Shown here piece after piece: positions 22,013-33,047 of a DNA stretch of 64,000 nt. Under the pieces are notes generated by a model. It saw nothing but the letters and a program-made list of their open reading frames with translations, was not told the DNA's origin and did no database searches. The stretch's first letter is position 1, and each line of letters starts with the position of its first letter. The stretch comes from Peronospora farinosa (taxonomy: Eukaryota; Oomycota; Peronosporomycetes; Peronosporales; Peronosporaceae), in assembly GCA_947646735.1 (NCBI GenBank), contig CANTFK010000771.1, forward strand, positions 186,001 through 250,000. The letters are read 5' to 3'. A program made the position numbers and the translations under genes.

Positions 22013-22568
22013 TGATGATTTCTTGGTGATCGCGATGAATTATGCATTCGATTGCATACTGGGCATGCCATGGTTGGCACGTTATAAGCCCCAGATCGAC
22101 TGGTTAGCCAGATCAGTGAGACGTCGACGCAAGTTCGATGCCAGTGAAGTGTTTACCCATCTCTTGGTATCTCCAAGTGACTGGCCGTATGTCACAGTCG
22201 TGGATCGTGATTCCACGACGCTGGCGGTGCACAGAGCGAGCGATGGCCCTCACTGCACTGCTTGTGCTGTTCTTCGAGACACAAGTGACAGTGACTCCTC
22301 GCTGCAGAGCGAAGAGGACGACGAAGACGACGCGGTTGAACAGAGGTTCCTGCACGTGAATGCAGTGATGAAGCGGGGTTCCCATCATCACCCACTGTGG
22401 TCGAACCGAGATTCCCACATGGGCACATTGTGGTCGAGCAGGGGCTCCCACACGGGTTTACGGCGGCCGAGAAGGAGCTCCCCCATCAAGTGTCGACGGT
22501 CGAGTTTGGGGTACTCCCGTCTAAATTTTCCGGCATTGTGGATGAAACCATCCAGTGCCTAGAGGAGT

Positions 22569-23400
22569 GTGATGGTTTATCACCTGACTGCGATTCGCCA
22601 GCTTCGAGTAGTGACTCGAAGCACGATGGGGACAACAGCACCGAGAATAGTAGCGTTGGAATGTGTCCACGCTATCTTGTACGTGGAAGGGAGTCCACAA
22701 AGGCGCCAATATATCGATCTCGAGAGTCCTCCTTGTGATGCGTCTTCCATTACAAGCCTTCCAGGGCTTTCCTGGAAGCATTTCCTACGTGACCTTAAGG
22801 GAGGCACTGTGGAACAAGTGTGTCTAATCACCAACGAGGTGGTTACCGTGGCAAACGAGGAGCATATGGCGCGTCCTCAAAGCGCTGAGCCGAAATCAGC
22901 GCGTGAAGAAAGGTTTGCATCACAGTCATGGGAGGCTCTGCGAGAGTCTGGCAACCCTGTCTACGACATTGCTCGTGAGTATGCAGACGTGTTCCCGGAC
23001 AAGATCCCGGCTGAACTTCCTGCGGACCGTGGTGTTCGGCACGAGATTGATCTCGTGCCAGGGTCGAAGTATTGTGTGACACGGCAGTGGCCGTTGCCTC
23101 GAGATCAAGTCGAAGCTATTGACGCATTCTTCGAAGGCCGCCACAAAGCGGGTCATGTGCGTGAAATAATCTCACCACATTCGAGTCCAACCTTCTGCGT
23201 GAAGAAAGCTACGGGAGGCTGGCGGATAGTACATGTGTTTATTTATCTACATGATGCCACTATTCCTGCACAAACGCCGATTTCCAGGAAGGACATGGTG
23301 CTGAATTTCATGTCAGGAAGTGTCATCTTCAGTGCCATCGACTTGACCGATGGCTTTTACCAGATGTTGATACAGTTTAGATGGCGATTTGCTTCTGTAT
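22569..23400 (+). pseudogene. Element B reverse transcriptase, truncated
   Basis: The RT N-terminus is clear: DLVPGSKYCVTRQWPLPRDQ, SPHSSPTFCVKKATGGWRIV, AQTPISRKDMV and FSAIDLTDGFYQML, which contains the first catalytic Asp. At about 23372 the sequence jumps to DGDLLLYSIDQFDSPRTVI, just upstream of the H2C2 zinc site, so the YxDD palm motif and the whole RNase H are missing. This internal deletion makes the element incapable of its own reverse transcription. Confidence 0.8.
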
Positions 23401-23401
23401 A

Positions 23402-23763
23402 GCATCGACCAATTCGATTCTCCCCGCACGGTGATTGCCAACGACATAAATTTGCGTGCAAGAATCATCCACGAGTACCACGATGCCCCTGCTGGCGGCC
23501 ATTTAGGCCGCGAAAAGACTTTCACGGCTGTGTCCCGAGACTTCTTCTGCCCCCACATGTATAAGTGGGTACGCAACTGGACCGAACGTGCAAAATATAC
23601 CAGCGTGTGAAGCCATCTCCATCTTCACAGGCTCCCTTGCGATCGTTGCCAATTGCAGCAGAGGCCTGGAGATCAGTTTCGATAGACTTCATCTTTGGGC
23701 TTGCACCCAATAGCCAAGCTCGAACGGGCATCTTGGTCTTTGTCGAAAGATTCAGCAAGATGG
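23402..23763 (+). pseudogene. Element B integrase N-terminal zinc region and start of core
   Basis: Reads LRARIIHEYHDAPAGGHLGR (HH of the H2C2 zinc finger), then FFCPHMYKWV, and in another frame KPSPSSQAPLRSLPIAAEAW and RSVSIDFIFGL (first catalytic Asp). It is interrupted by a D solo LTR within RFSKM. The second Cys pair of the zinc site is damaged. Confidence 0.75.
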
Positions 23764-24996
23764 TGTGGTGGAGTGGGTTCTCAAAATTGCATGATGAGAC
23801 CCCACATCACTCACTGTGCCGGACTGCCGACTGTCGGAGGGGGTACCCCGATGCCGCGTATGGACCTTCTCTCACCTTGTGTACCCGTCGGCTGGTGGGT
23901 TGCACTCTTCGGAGGACTTGGTGAAGATGTAGACGTCTGCCTTGAGAGAGGTAGACCTGGGGGCCTCGAGTGGATATGCTTCACTCGGTGGGCCGGTAGG
24001 TGGCCACTCGATCGACCTTGTCGAGAGTGGACTTAGAGCCAAATTCTTCAGGGGCGCTTGTCGTCCCTGGCCTTTTCCTTCTTGTTTCAGGGGTATTAAC
24101 CACCTGACCTTTACGTTGCTCCCGGACCTTGAGGTGAGGGAGACCGCTTCCGATAGCGGGTCTTGGGGGGTGTTGCTACTCGAACGAGCTCACAGGCCAA
24201 ATATGTCCTGGAGCTCTATTCGCACTTGAACTTCGCTACACAACTGTCTTCGACGGGGGGCCAAAATTCATCCCTTCCCGGAACAGTGAGTAGCTTAGAG
24301 CAAGTTCTTCTTGGTTGACGGAGTCGTGCCACGTGGGATTCAGCTCGCACTTGAGTCTAACCACACGTCTGTCTTCAACGGGGGGGGCCAAATATATCCC
24401 TTCCCCGGAACAGGCGTGTGGACAGACTCGAGCTCCTGTACAGCGCGACGAAGACTTGCCAAGTAGATCGCAAATTGAGTAGTATTTAATATAGTCCTAT
24501 CCTTTTAACTCCTTTACTCTATCCTTGCCTGAAGCTCTGATTCCTTGTGTCGACTGGTCTGATCCTTGTATTAACTGGTCAGGAGTGGCTGAACCCCGAG
24601 GGGCCGAGGTCGACCAATGAGGGACCCAGGTCTACCAGCGAGGGACCGGGTCGACCAATGAGGGACCCTGGTCTTTCAACGAGGGGCCGGGTCGATCGAT
24701 GAGGGACCGGGTCGACCGACGAGGGACCCAGGTCTACCGATGAGGGACCCAGGTCTACCTATGAGGGACATGGTCGACTCCCTTCGCTACCGGTTAAACA
24801 GTACCCTGGTAATGAATGACCTCTCCTTTGTTTGTCTTTCACATTCTCAGCCAACGGTCGCTTCACTCCGAGGTTTCCTTTATCTTCAGTCTCTTCTCTC
24901 TGGTGCGTGGTCCCTTCTCCCTAGTCCACGGCTCCTTGTCCCTTCAATCCAACTGGCCCCTGGGTTCTTCACAACTTAGGAAAGCACTTCACCACA
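23764..24996 (+). mobile_element. Solo LTR, family D, copy 1 (in element B integrase)
   Basis: 1233 bp, TGTGGTGGAG...CTTCACCACA, with a 4-bp TSD ATGG at 23760-23763 and 24997-25000. The interrupted integrase frame (FSKM then AHLVPVHAKITAAE) resumes exactly. It contains the conserved promoter-like core at 23819-23892 and a minisatellite at about 24590-24785. Confidence 0.92.
24590..24785 (+). repeat. Minisatellite in D LTR (gaccgatgagggacc unit)
   Basis: About nine imperfect units of roughly 19-20 bp, gtcgacc(a/g)atgagggacc(c/g)g. The equivalent arrays are at about 41750-41935 and, much longer, 29105-29515. Confidence 0.85.
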
Positions 24997-26256
24997 ATGG
25001 CACATCTCGTTCCTGTTCACGCTAAGATCACCGCGGCAGAGACCGCGGCGCACTTCATCGACGCGGTGCTCCGTCATCATGGCCTTCCAGAAAACATTGT
25101 TTCGGACCGTGATCCGCGATTTACGTCCGCATTTTGGACGTCACTTTTCGAGCTCCTCGGGACAAAACTGCTGATGTCGACTGCGGCCCATCCGGAAACG
25201 GATGGGCAGACCGAGCGCGTGAACTGGGTCCTCGAAGATGTTCTTTGAAGTTATGCTACGCCATTCACAAGTTGGAGTGCATTTTTACCACTCGCTGAGT
25301 TTGCACTCAAGAACGCCGTACACGCGTCAACAGGGTTGACGCTATTTTTTGTGAATTCGGCTCGTCACCCTCGTGTTCCTTCTGTCCTGGCCGTGGGGCG
25401 ACCCACAACACCTAGTGGCTCCACTCTGGGGGGGGATAAAGGTGATAAACAAGGATCGAGTGCAGCTCACGGTATTTTGAGCGCGAATGCAGTAACACGA
25501 TCCAAGGCAAAGACGGCCATTTTGACGCCATCAGACGTGGCGTCTCCATCAGCTCGATGGACCGCGCATACATTGATTGACCCGTCTTCGGGTGAGCGTT
25601 CACCTACTGCCAACTGCGCGCCGATTGAGTCGGCGCGAAAGATTGATGACATGGCTGTGTAGGAATTTATACTCCATATCCCAGCCATCACCCGGTTTGT
25701 ACGCGACACACTACAATCTGTGGTAGACCAACAGAAAGAGAACGATGACAAGCATGGCAGAACGAACATAAGCAAGTTTGAGAAAGGTGATCGTGTATTA
25801 CTATCTACGGAAGGTTTAAGGGATTCAGCGGTCACTAACCTGGGCGCGAGTAAACTCGCGCCACGCTTCATCGGTCCATTCAAGGTTCTGAAGGCAATTG
25901 GCGACGCTTATACACTCGACATCCCCTCGTCACTGCGACTTCAACCCACATTCTATTTCGGGCGGCTGAAGGAATATCGTCCGGCTACGCTTCACGGTTT
26001 GGCTCCGACGCCGGCTTCAGGGGTTCGTAAGTCGAACGGCCTTCCCGTCGTGCTCGACGCGCCGATGACATGGGGCGGGGCCTCGATCCCGTCTGGACCT
26101 GACCAAGCACCTGGCGCTCCAGAACCCTTATCCGTTCGAGCAGCTCACGGTTCGACTGCCGGGTCTCATTCGCAGTCTTCTCCGCCTGGGCAGCACGTTC
26201 ACTGGAATCCTAAGCCTCCAGCTGAGCATCGGCAGCTCTGTTCACGGCCTGATTAA
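24997..26256 (+). pseudogene. Element B integrase, C-terminal part
   Basis: Continues the enzyme split at 23763: HHGLPENIVSDRDPRFTSAF (second catalytic Asp), LLMSTAAHPETDGQTERVN (third acidic region), and a C-terminal GPF domain in the 25720-26256 frame (NLGASKLAPRFIGPFKVLKA). A stop at about 25246 and another at about 25660 interrupt it. No chromodomain follows, unlike elements A and C. Confidence 0.8.
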
Positions 26257-27400
26257 CATCGTCCTGGGCAACTAGGATGCCAGCATTACTATCGCAATGG
26301 CCTTCCTCCGCGTGTTGATGCGGAGGGACAGGTGCGCTGGATTGTAGACCGCATTGTGGGTCACGAGGACCCTCCACAACCAGCACTGCGGTCGGCTCAT
26401 GAGAAGCGCGCGGTTCCATCCGTGCGCAGGTACTGAGTACGTTGGCTTGGATTCCCTCCCGAGCAGGATACATGGGAACCACGTTCCTTACTTCTTCGTG
26501 ACATTCCATATGTGGTTCAGTCGTATAAAGCCACGAATTCGGGCTACTCCAATGCGGGTGCGCACGCAAACGCTCTCGTGACAAAAGAGAGCGGTAAGGA
26601 GATTCACGTCGTCGAGAACGAGAACGATGCCGTGAACGAGAACGTCGTGGTGAATACATATCACGATTGCGAGGCGAGAATCGCGCAACTGGACGGGCAG
26701 GCGAACGTGTCGCTGCCCTGCGCTGATGATTCAGCGGAGAATGACTCCGCTGTCGCTAGTGGTGCTGCCAGCGAGGCGCACCACGAATAATTGCGCTTCT
26801 CCGTTCGCTCAGACTTCGCTCATACTTTGCAATCCAACTTCGTTCGCGTTCGCCGAGTGGGCACTCAGCGATGTGTCGTCGCCATTCGTCATAAGTTGGG
26901 CGTGGAGTCGAGTCACAAGACTAGCCATCCTTCATTGATCATGGACGAAGCAGAGACGGTCCTCATTCCAAGCATCCTCACACACTCTTTCGCGTAGCGC
27001 GCCGATGGAGTGATCGGCGTGAATCTCCTCTCGATTGGCGAGCCATACTTGGAAGCTGCTACCATCCTCGAGCATCCGATTCCAACGTTGGATGAAGGCA
27101 CACCAAGAACGTTGTAGAGCTTCATGACTCGTTTCCATTAAGACCTTTCCCGCGCAGTTTTCGAAATCGGCGAAAGTAGTCCCGCATCGTGTCCAGTGAG
27201 TCCGGACCGTGAGTCTCCGGACAAGTCGTACAGTGAAAAAGGTATGAGTTGCCGCGCCATGATGCTGGTTGTTGCACTCCCGCTGATGGTGTTTGGAAGT
27301 GCTGCTGAATTGGGTGTTGGGTCTCCGGACATTGCTTGTTCGTTTGTGAGCGATGGGGTTTCGACAGTTGAGCACTCACGGTTACTGAGTGCTGTCTTGA
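26090..27400 (-). CDS. Antisense additional ORF of element B (frameshifted)
   Basis: Minus-strand coding region antisense to gag-pol, ending next to the 3' LTR. From its N-terminus it reads ARQLIPFSLYDLSGD (27138-27332 frame), FRRFRKLRGKGLNG in a second frame, then EALQRSWCAFIQRW and HSIGALRERVC (26932-27375 frame). An RS-rich piece (PRRSRSRHRSRSRRRESPYR) follows, and a coiled coil near 26100-26230 (ERAAQAEKTANETRQSNREL). The order and motifs match the antisense ORF of element A. Its C-terminus overlaps the end of pol. Function unknown. Confidence 0.6.
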
Positions 27401-27411
27401 GAAGGGGGTGA

Positions 27412-27751
27412 TGTAATGGGCTACATTACACACACAGTTAACAAATAAACAATTACATATGTAGACAGGTTCTGGGCCCGAATAGCGGGCACAGCGTGAA
27501 AACTTTTTATTGGTTTATTATTGGGGGCCTTAAGTACCAATATGGACCAATGATAAATCAACCTGAAATTGTGTGGTTCCCGAAAGGCGGGAACACTGAC
27601 GTATTTCTTACGACTAAAATCTTCGTAATTAGTACGAATTAAAACCAAAAATAAAAATCAGAGTTAAATTTACTTAATACCTAATACTTGGGCTTGAGTC
27701 TTCCTCAAGCGCACGTGTAAGCTAGTGACGGTACGTTCTAGCTCCGTTACA
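27412..27751 (+). repeat. Element B 3' LTR
   Basis: 340 bp, direct repeat of 20244-20582 and preceded by a purine-rich tract. Confidence 0.85.
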
Positions 27752-28396
27752 GGCGGAGACCGGAGAAAAATGCACCATTTTGCTGAAACGATCCACTAGA
27801 ACCAATACGCCCGTGCGTTTCTGTTCATCCGGTGGAAGTCCAAAGATAAAATCCATGCTGACCGAGCGCCAGGCTTCCTTAGCAATCGGAAGCGGACGCA
27901 ATGGGGCTTGTGAAGATGGCGCGGGCTTCACACGCTGACAGGTTTCGCAGGAGCGCACCCATTTCTGGATGTAATTATAAATTCGCGGCCAGAAAAATAC
28001 GCGAGAAATAGCCGCAAACGTCTTTTCGCGACCCAGGTGTCCGCCAGCTGGGCTGTCGTCAAATTCGTGAACCAATCGGGCTCGAAGGTCGTCATCAGCA
28101 GGGATGACGACACACGGGGAATCAAAGACGTCCATCGTGTACGTCAGCAACGGACCGTCAAGCGCGTAACGCTTGATGTTGTCGCGTGTTGTCTTCGTCA
28201 ACTTCGCGAGTAATTTTTCGCTCGGGTCCCTGAGATAGTTGATGATTCCTGCATAGAAGGAATCATTCGCGTAGGATTCAGCGATCTGAGTTCGGATCGA
28301 AAGCACGGGGGTCGAAATTATCGCATTAAGTCCCAGTTCAATACAACACACACAGATATCTTCGTCGTCATCAACATACTCCTTTTGATGACCCAT
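27752..28396 (-). pseudogene. Element A integrase, N-terminal half
   Basis: Minus-strand frame with LRARLVHEFDDSPAGGHLGR, FFWPRIYNYIQKWVRSCETC (complete H2C2 zinc site), QRVKPAPSSQAPLRPLPIAK and WRSVSMDFIFGLPPDEQKRT with the first catalytic Asp, then VDRFSKMVHFSPVSAC before element B. The zinc site and first Asp are intact. The enzyme continues at 20243. Confidence 0.85.
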
Positions 28397-28890
28397 ATCA
28401 CGCCGAGGATCGCAATCAGGACGACAAGAATCGCGTCAGCAAGATTGTTATTCTTGCCAGACTTGTAATGCACCACAAAATTATACTCGGCAAAAAATGA
28501 CAACCACCGTGCCATACGCTGGGACAAGTGAGGACTCTTGACGGCGGTACGCAATGATGCGTGATCTGTGTAGATAGAAAACATTTTTTCACCGAGCAAA
28601 TATACTCTAAACTTGATTAGCGCGTAACGCATAGCCAAAAGCATCTTGTCGTGTACCGGATAATCTTTCTCGGTAGGTTTCATCTGTCGTGATCGAGAGC
28701 TTACGACGCACTCTCGAACCTCTTCATCAAATTGCATTATGGCACATCCTATAGCGAAATTGCTTTCGTCACATACGACGTGGAATGGCTTAGAGTCATC
28801 AGGTAGCATCAGAACCGGTGCCTTGGACAAGCTCTTCTTTACGGAGTCGAAGGCAGATTGATGTTCTGCCTTTCGTAACCAAACTGAGTC
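28397..28890 (-). pseudogene. Element A RNase H domain
   Basis: Frame 28318-28830 reads KPFHVVCDESNFAIGCAIMQ (first catalytic Asp), SRQMKPTEKDYPVHDKMLLA (Glu position), FSIYTDHASLRTA (second Asp) and SGKNNNLADAI (last Asp). This is the standard Ty3/Gypsy RT-linked RNase H. Its N-terminal connection is separated by D solo LTR copy 3. Confidence 0.85.
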
Positions 28891-29104
28891 GTGTGGTGAA
28901 GTGCTTTCCTAAATTGTGAAGAGCATAAGGGCCAGTTGGCTTGAAGGAACAAGGGCCGTGGACCAGTGAGAAGGGACCGCGCACCAGAGAGAAGGGACCG
29001 GAAAGAAAGGGAACCTCGGAGTGAAGCGACCGTTGGCTAAGAATGTGAGATACAAACATAGGAGAGGTCATTACCAGGGTACCGTTTAACCGACACCAAA
29101 TAAA

Positions 29105-29515
29105 GTCGACTATGGCCCTCTTAAGAAGGCCCGGTCCTCATTGGTGGACTCGATCCCTCATCGGTAGACCTGGGTCCCCTCATCGGTCGACCTCGGCCCC
29201 TCGTCGGTAGTCCCGGTCACTCGTCGGTCGACCCGATCCCTCATTAGTCGTTCCGGTCCCTCATCGGTCGACCTTGGCCCCTCGTCGGTAGTCCCGGTCC
29301 TCATTGGTCGACCCGGTCCCTCATCGGTAGACCTGGGTCCCTCGTCGGTCGACCTCGGCCCCTAGTCGGAAGGACCAGCCCCTCATTGGCCAACCCGGTC
29401 CCTCATCGGTCGACCCGGCCCCTCGTTGGTCAACCTCAATTCCTCATCGGTAGACCCGGTCCCTCATCGGTAGACCTGGGTCCCTCGTCGGTCGACTCGG
29501 TCCCTCGGGGTTCAG
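29105..29515 (-). repeat. Expanded minisatellite in D LTR copy 3
   Basis: About 20 units of ggtcgacc-(g/a)(a/t)-gagggacc type, roughly twice the length of the arrays in the other two D LTRs (24590-24785 and 41750-41935). Confidence 0.85.
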
Positions 29516-29622
29516 CCACTCCTGACCAGTTAATACAAGGATCAGACCAGTCGACGCAAGAAATCAGAACTTCAGGCAAGGATAGAGTAAAATCGTTAGA
29601 AGGATAGAACTATATTAAATAC

Positions 29623-30984
29623 GAGGGTATTTACCCGTCGTTCCGATTAATTCCCCTACAGTACATGTATACTGGTCAATCACTTTGCTTAGAATATCAG
29701 GTTAAATTAGGTAAATTAATCGGTATTAAAGTCAATGTGTATGCAGCCCAATGTAAAATCGTCGTTCCACCGGGTACACATTAGCTATTTTGGAACGCTT
29801 TAATATACAGTCATTTACTTTTAGAAAATGCCTGCACCCTAGTGAATCGATAGACAATTGCATCATGTTTCATCTACCCATCTCTTTTATGGTGTTCACC
29901 CGTCGTTCTGATGGTGCAAAGTATATTAAATTGGCATGTTAAACGCAGTGATTTGCCAGGATGTATACCTGTCATTTCAGCGGATATGGTGCGCAAGTCG
30001 ACGCTGGTTATATATTGAATTTACATTATCATTTTACCAATTTGGTTGACTACATTAATTTGATGATATAAAGGTGAATGTGTACTCGTCGTTCCAACGG
30101 ACATGGTGACTAAAGTTTGCTTTTTGAACTTCGAACCCAACATTTTACCTTAAAATATTATGGTTAAGTGATGCGTATAAAATTCAAATTGCACCCGTCG
30201 TTCCGCCGGATAGTTGCGTGCGGACCGAATTTAATGATTGAGTTATGTATACAGGACCGTATGTAATTTATTCTGTCTGTCAATCCATTTTTAATACAGC
30301 TTTTCGCCTGAGTGCAGCTTTTGGTAGTGCCCATTATTCCGTCGAATAGGGGCGCGATTCTACGCTGATAGTACCCTGGCCCACCATATATCTTAAAATA
30401 GGGATGCTCACTCGTCGTTTCGACGGACATGGTGAGCAAACATCTGCTATATAATCTTCGTACTGACTTATTATTCTGGTTGAGTCAGGTAACGGCTACA
30501 TATGAAGTTAATAAGTATGAAAGGCAAGGTCTACCTGTCGACGCTAATCAATGTGTACCCGTCGTTCCGACGGACACAATAAGCGAAGTATGCCTTAAGA
30601 TTTTCGTATAACCGGTCATTTAAGTTAAACTGATGGGTATAAAGGTGAACGTGTACTCGTCGTTCCGTAAATTTTCATTTCATTATATTACACGACAACA
30701 AAATTTAATTGTAATGATCTTACGATGTAAATTCAGTCATGCTATCCATTTCTAAATATAGATGTCCGACAGCTTTATTGCATGACATCATACGTCGATC
30801 CGTATATGTTAGTTTATTTAGGTGTGTCAAACAAATTTTTGATGCACCTTGAGCCCGTGTACAACTGACCTGCTCGTATTAATATGCATAATAAGCCAAT
30901 CCAAATTAGCGAATAATGCAAACGTAGTCATAATCCGAATGCCGGAAAAGGATCGCACGGACGGACAGTATTCTTTCATTATAT
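29623..30984 (+). repeat. 1.36-kb array of about 120-bp units with a conserved hairpin motif, inserted in D LTR
   Basis: Eleven degenerate occurrences of a motif whose best form is CCGTCGTTCCGACGG, an inverted repeat CCGTCG/CGACGG around TTC, often followed by acatggtgagcaaa and preceded by aatgtgta. Positions begin near 29633, 29759, 29897, 29965, 30082, 30192, 30329, 30408, 30556, 30654 and 30791, so spacing is 70-140 bp. The flanking DNA between motifs is AT-rich and poorly conserved. The array sits between two halves of the D LTR (…aaatac / tactcaatt…), with no clear TSD. I see no ORF or transposase. Confidence 0.65.
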
Positions 30985-31257
30985 AGACTACTCAATTTGC
31001 GATATTCTTGGCAAGTCTTCATCGCGCTGTAAAGGAACTTAAGTCTGGCCACACGCCTGTTCCGGGGAAAGAATATATTTTGCCCCCCCCCCGTTGAATA
31101 CAGGCGTGCGGTTAGACTCAAGTGGGATCTGAACCCCACGTGTCTTGACTTCGTCGTCCTAAAGAACTTGCTCTAAGCTACTCACCTATTCCGGGAAGGG
31201 ATATATTTTGCCCCTCGTTGAAGACAGTTGTGTAGCGAAGTTCAAGTGCGAATAGAG

Positions 31258-32565
31258 TGTGGTGGAGTGGGATTCGCAAAATTGCTGATGCGACTCCGAC
31301 TCTCCACTGGCGCCCGGACGACCGACTAACGGAGGGGGTACCCCGATTCCGTATATAAAGCGCTTATCACCTTGTGTACCCGTCGGTAGGGCGGGTTGCT
31401 CTCTTCTCGGTGGACTTGAGTTGATGTTGCTGAACTTGATTGTGTTAGGGATAGGTGGGGGGGGGCGATCGAGCAGTTGTTCTTGGGGTGCTCTATTTGA
31501 GTCGCCCTGATCTCTCTTGAGATAGCCTTGTCCAAAAATGTAGATACTTGATCCACTTGATATACTTGATCTTCTGACCACTTGAGCCGTCTCGCGATCT
31601 TGTACCTTGTCCTTTTCTTATTGTGCTGCGTCCAATCTCATGGGGAGTTGTTTGTTTTGATAGTTCTTGTAATCCCTGGCCAAACAATCCAGGGATATCA
31701 CTTGCGTATTATGTAGACTTCCTTGAGACGTCGGGAGGCCAAAGAATCCAGCCCGGAATAGAGAAGTCGACACGTGTATTTAGAAGCAAATTGAACTCTG
31801 TTAATGTTAACCAACCAAATACCAAAACCTATGATCTTGACTATCTGTAGCTCAGGATCTGTTGCCACGTATTGCCCTTTCGGAAAAATCAGATCTTGTA
31901 ATGTGGTCCACTCCAATATCGCCGCGGTCTGGATCGCTACCTCGCTTGGATCTAATACCATTTTTATATCGGATCGCGGTACTAATAATTAGTATCGGAT
32001 GGGTACTAAATAATTAGTATCGGATCGGGTACTAATAATTAATATCGGATCGCGATACTAATAATTAATATCGGATCGCGATACTAATAATTAATATCGG
32101 ATCGGGTACAATAATTAATATCGGATCGCGGTACTAATAATTAATATCGGATCGCGATACTAATAATAAGCATCGGATCGCGATCCGCCGGATCACGACT
32201 TATCCTCTTCACCGTTTCTCAGGTCATATGAGATGGTCCATCTCATGTCCACCATTTCAGTCCTCCATAGCGACGTGATCCACACCAGACCGTCTTCCAC
32301 ATACTTGGATGTACCAATTCTCCTTCTTAACGATCGCGTTCACGCGGATCGCCATCGGAAATACTAGAGATCGCAATAGCGTAGTTTCTAGACCATATTT
32401 GACCCCACATAGAACTGCAAACTACACCATCCACTATTTTCCATCCCATTTGACGTCATCTCGAAACCTTTCTACGAGATCGCGACTCATCAATATTGGC
32501 CATTTCGTACTTAACCGAAAATATGTGATCACACTTTGCGAAATTCACTCCTTCACTTCGCCCCA
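31258..32565 (+). mobile_element. Solo LTR, family E (inside D LTR copy 3)
   Basis: 1308 bp, TGTGGTGGAG...TTCGCCCCA, with 4-bp TSD AGAG (31254-31257 and 32566-32569). It is nearly full-length and collinear with the E LTRs at 16022-17332 and 18335-19301. It includes a palindromic array (about 31970-32175) and the conserved core at 31312-31386. Confidence 0.9.
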
Positions 32566-33047
32566 AGAGCTCCAGGAAATATTTGGCCTGTGAGCTCGCT
32601 CAACTAGCAAAACACCCCATACCCACTATCTGAAGCGGTCTCCCTCACCTCAAGGTCCGGGAGCAAAGGAAAGGTAAGGTGGTTAATAAGCCTGAGCCTA
32701 CTAAGTAAAAGGCCAGAAACAAGCTCCCTGAAGAATTTGTCTGTAAGTATTCTCTAAGAATTATTCTCTGAGATCACTCTCGACAAGGTCGATCGAGTGG
32801 ACACCTACCATCCCACCGAGTGAAGCATATCCACTAGAGGCCCCCCAGGTCTACCTCCCTCAAGGCAGACGTCTACATCCTCACCAAGTCTTTCGAAGAG
32901 TGCAACCCGCACAGCCGACGGGTACACAAGGTGAGAAGAAGGTCAATACGCGGCATCGGAGTAACCCCTTCGACAGTCGTCAGTCCGGAACAGTGAGTGG
33001 TTTGGGGTCTCATCATACAATTTTGCGAGCCCACTCCACCACAGTCG

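Larger units (their letters stand above)
20244..27751 (+). mobile_element. Element B: Ty3/Gypsy retrotransposon nested in element A integrase
   Basis: LTRs are 20244-20582 and 27412-27751, TGTAATGG...CGTTACA ends, differing by several substitutions and indels. A purine-rich tract (gagaagggggtga) directly precedes the 3' LTR. Inside are gag, CCHC knuckle, protease, a truncated RT, H2C2, integrase (split by a D solo LTR) and an antisense ORF. The host frame VSAC...NITAETT is split cleanly, but only GG is shared at the two junctions, so a normal TSD is not evident. Pol is deleted and frameshifted; the element is non-autonomous. Confidence 0.88.
28892..33043 (-). mobile_element. Solo LTR, family D, copy 3 (in element A RNase H), itself interrupted
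   Basis: Minus-oriented D LTR with TSD GTCG at 28888-28891 and 33044-33047. It starts at 33043 (TGTGGTGGAG on the minus strand) and ends at 28892. The LTR is interrupted by an E solo LTR (31258-32565) and by a 1.36-kb array (29623-30984). The host frame LLKND...SVWLRKAEHQSAF is restored when it is removed. Confidence 0.88.

Noticed and set aside
24590..24785. Possible CRISPR-like direct repeats
   Set aside because: Eukaryotic window; units are contiguous with no unique spacers, so this is a minisatellite.
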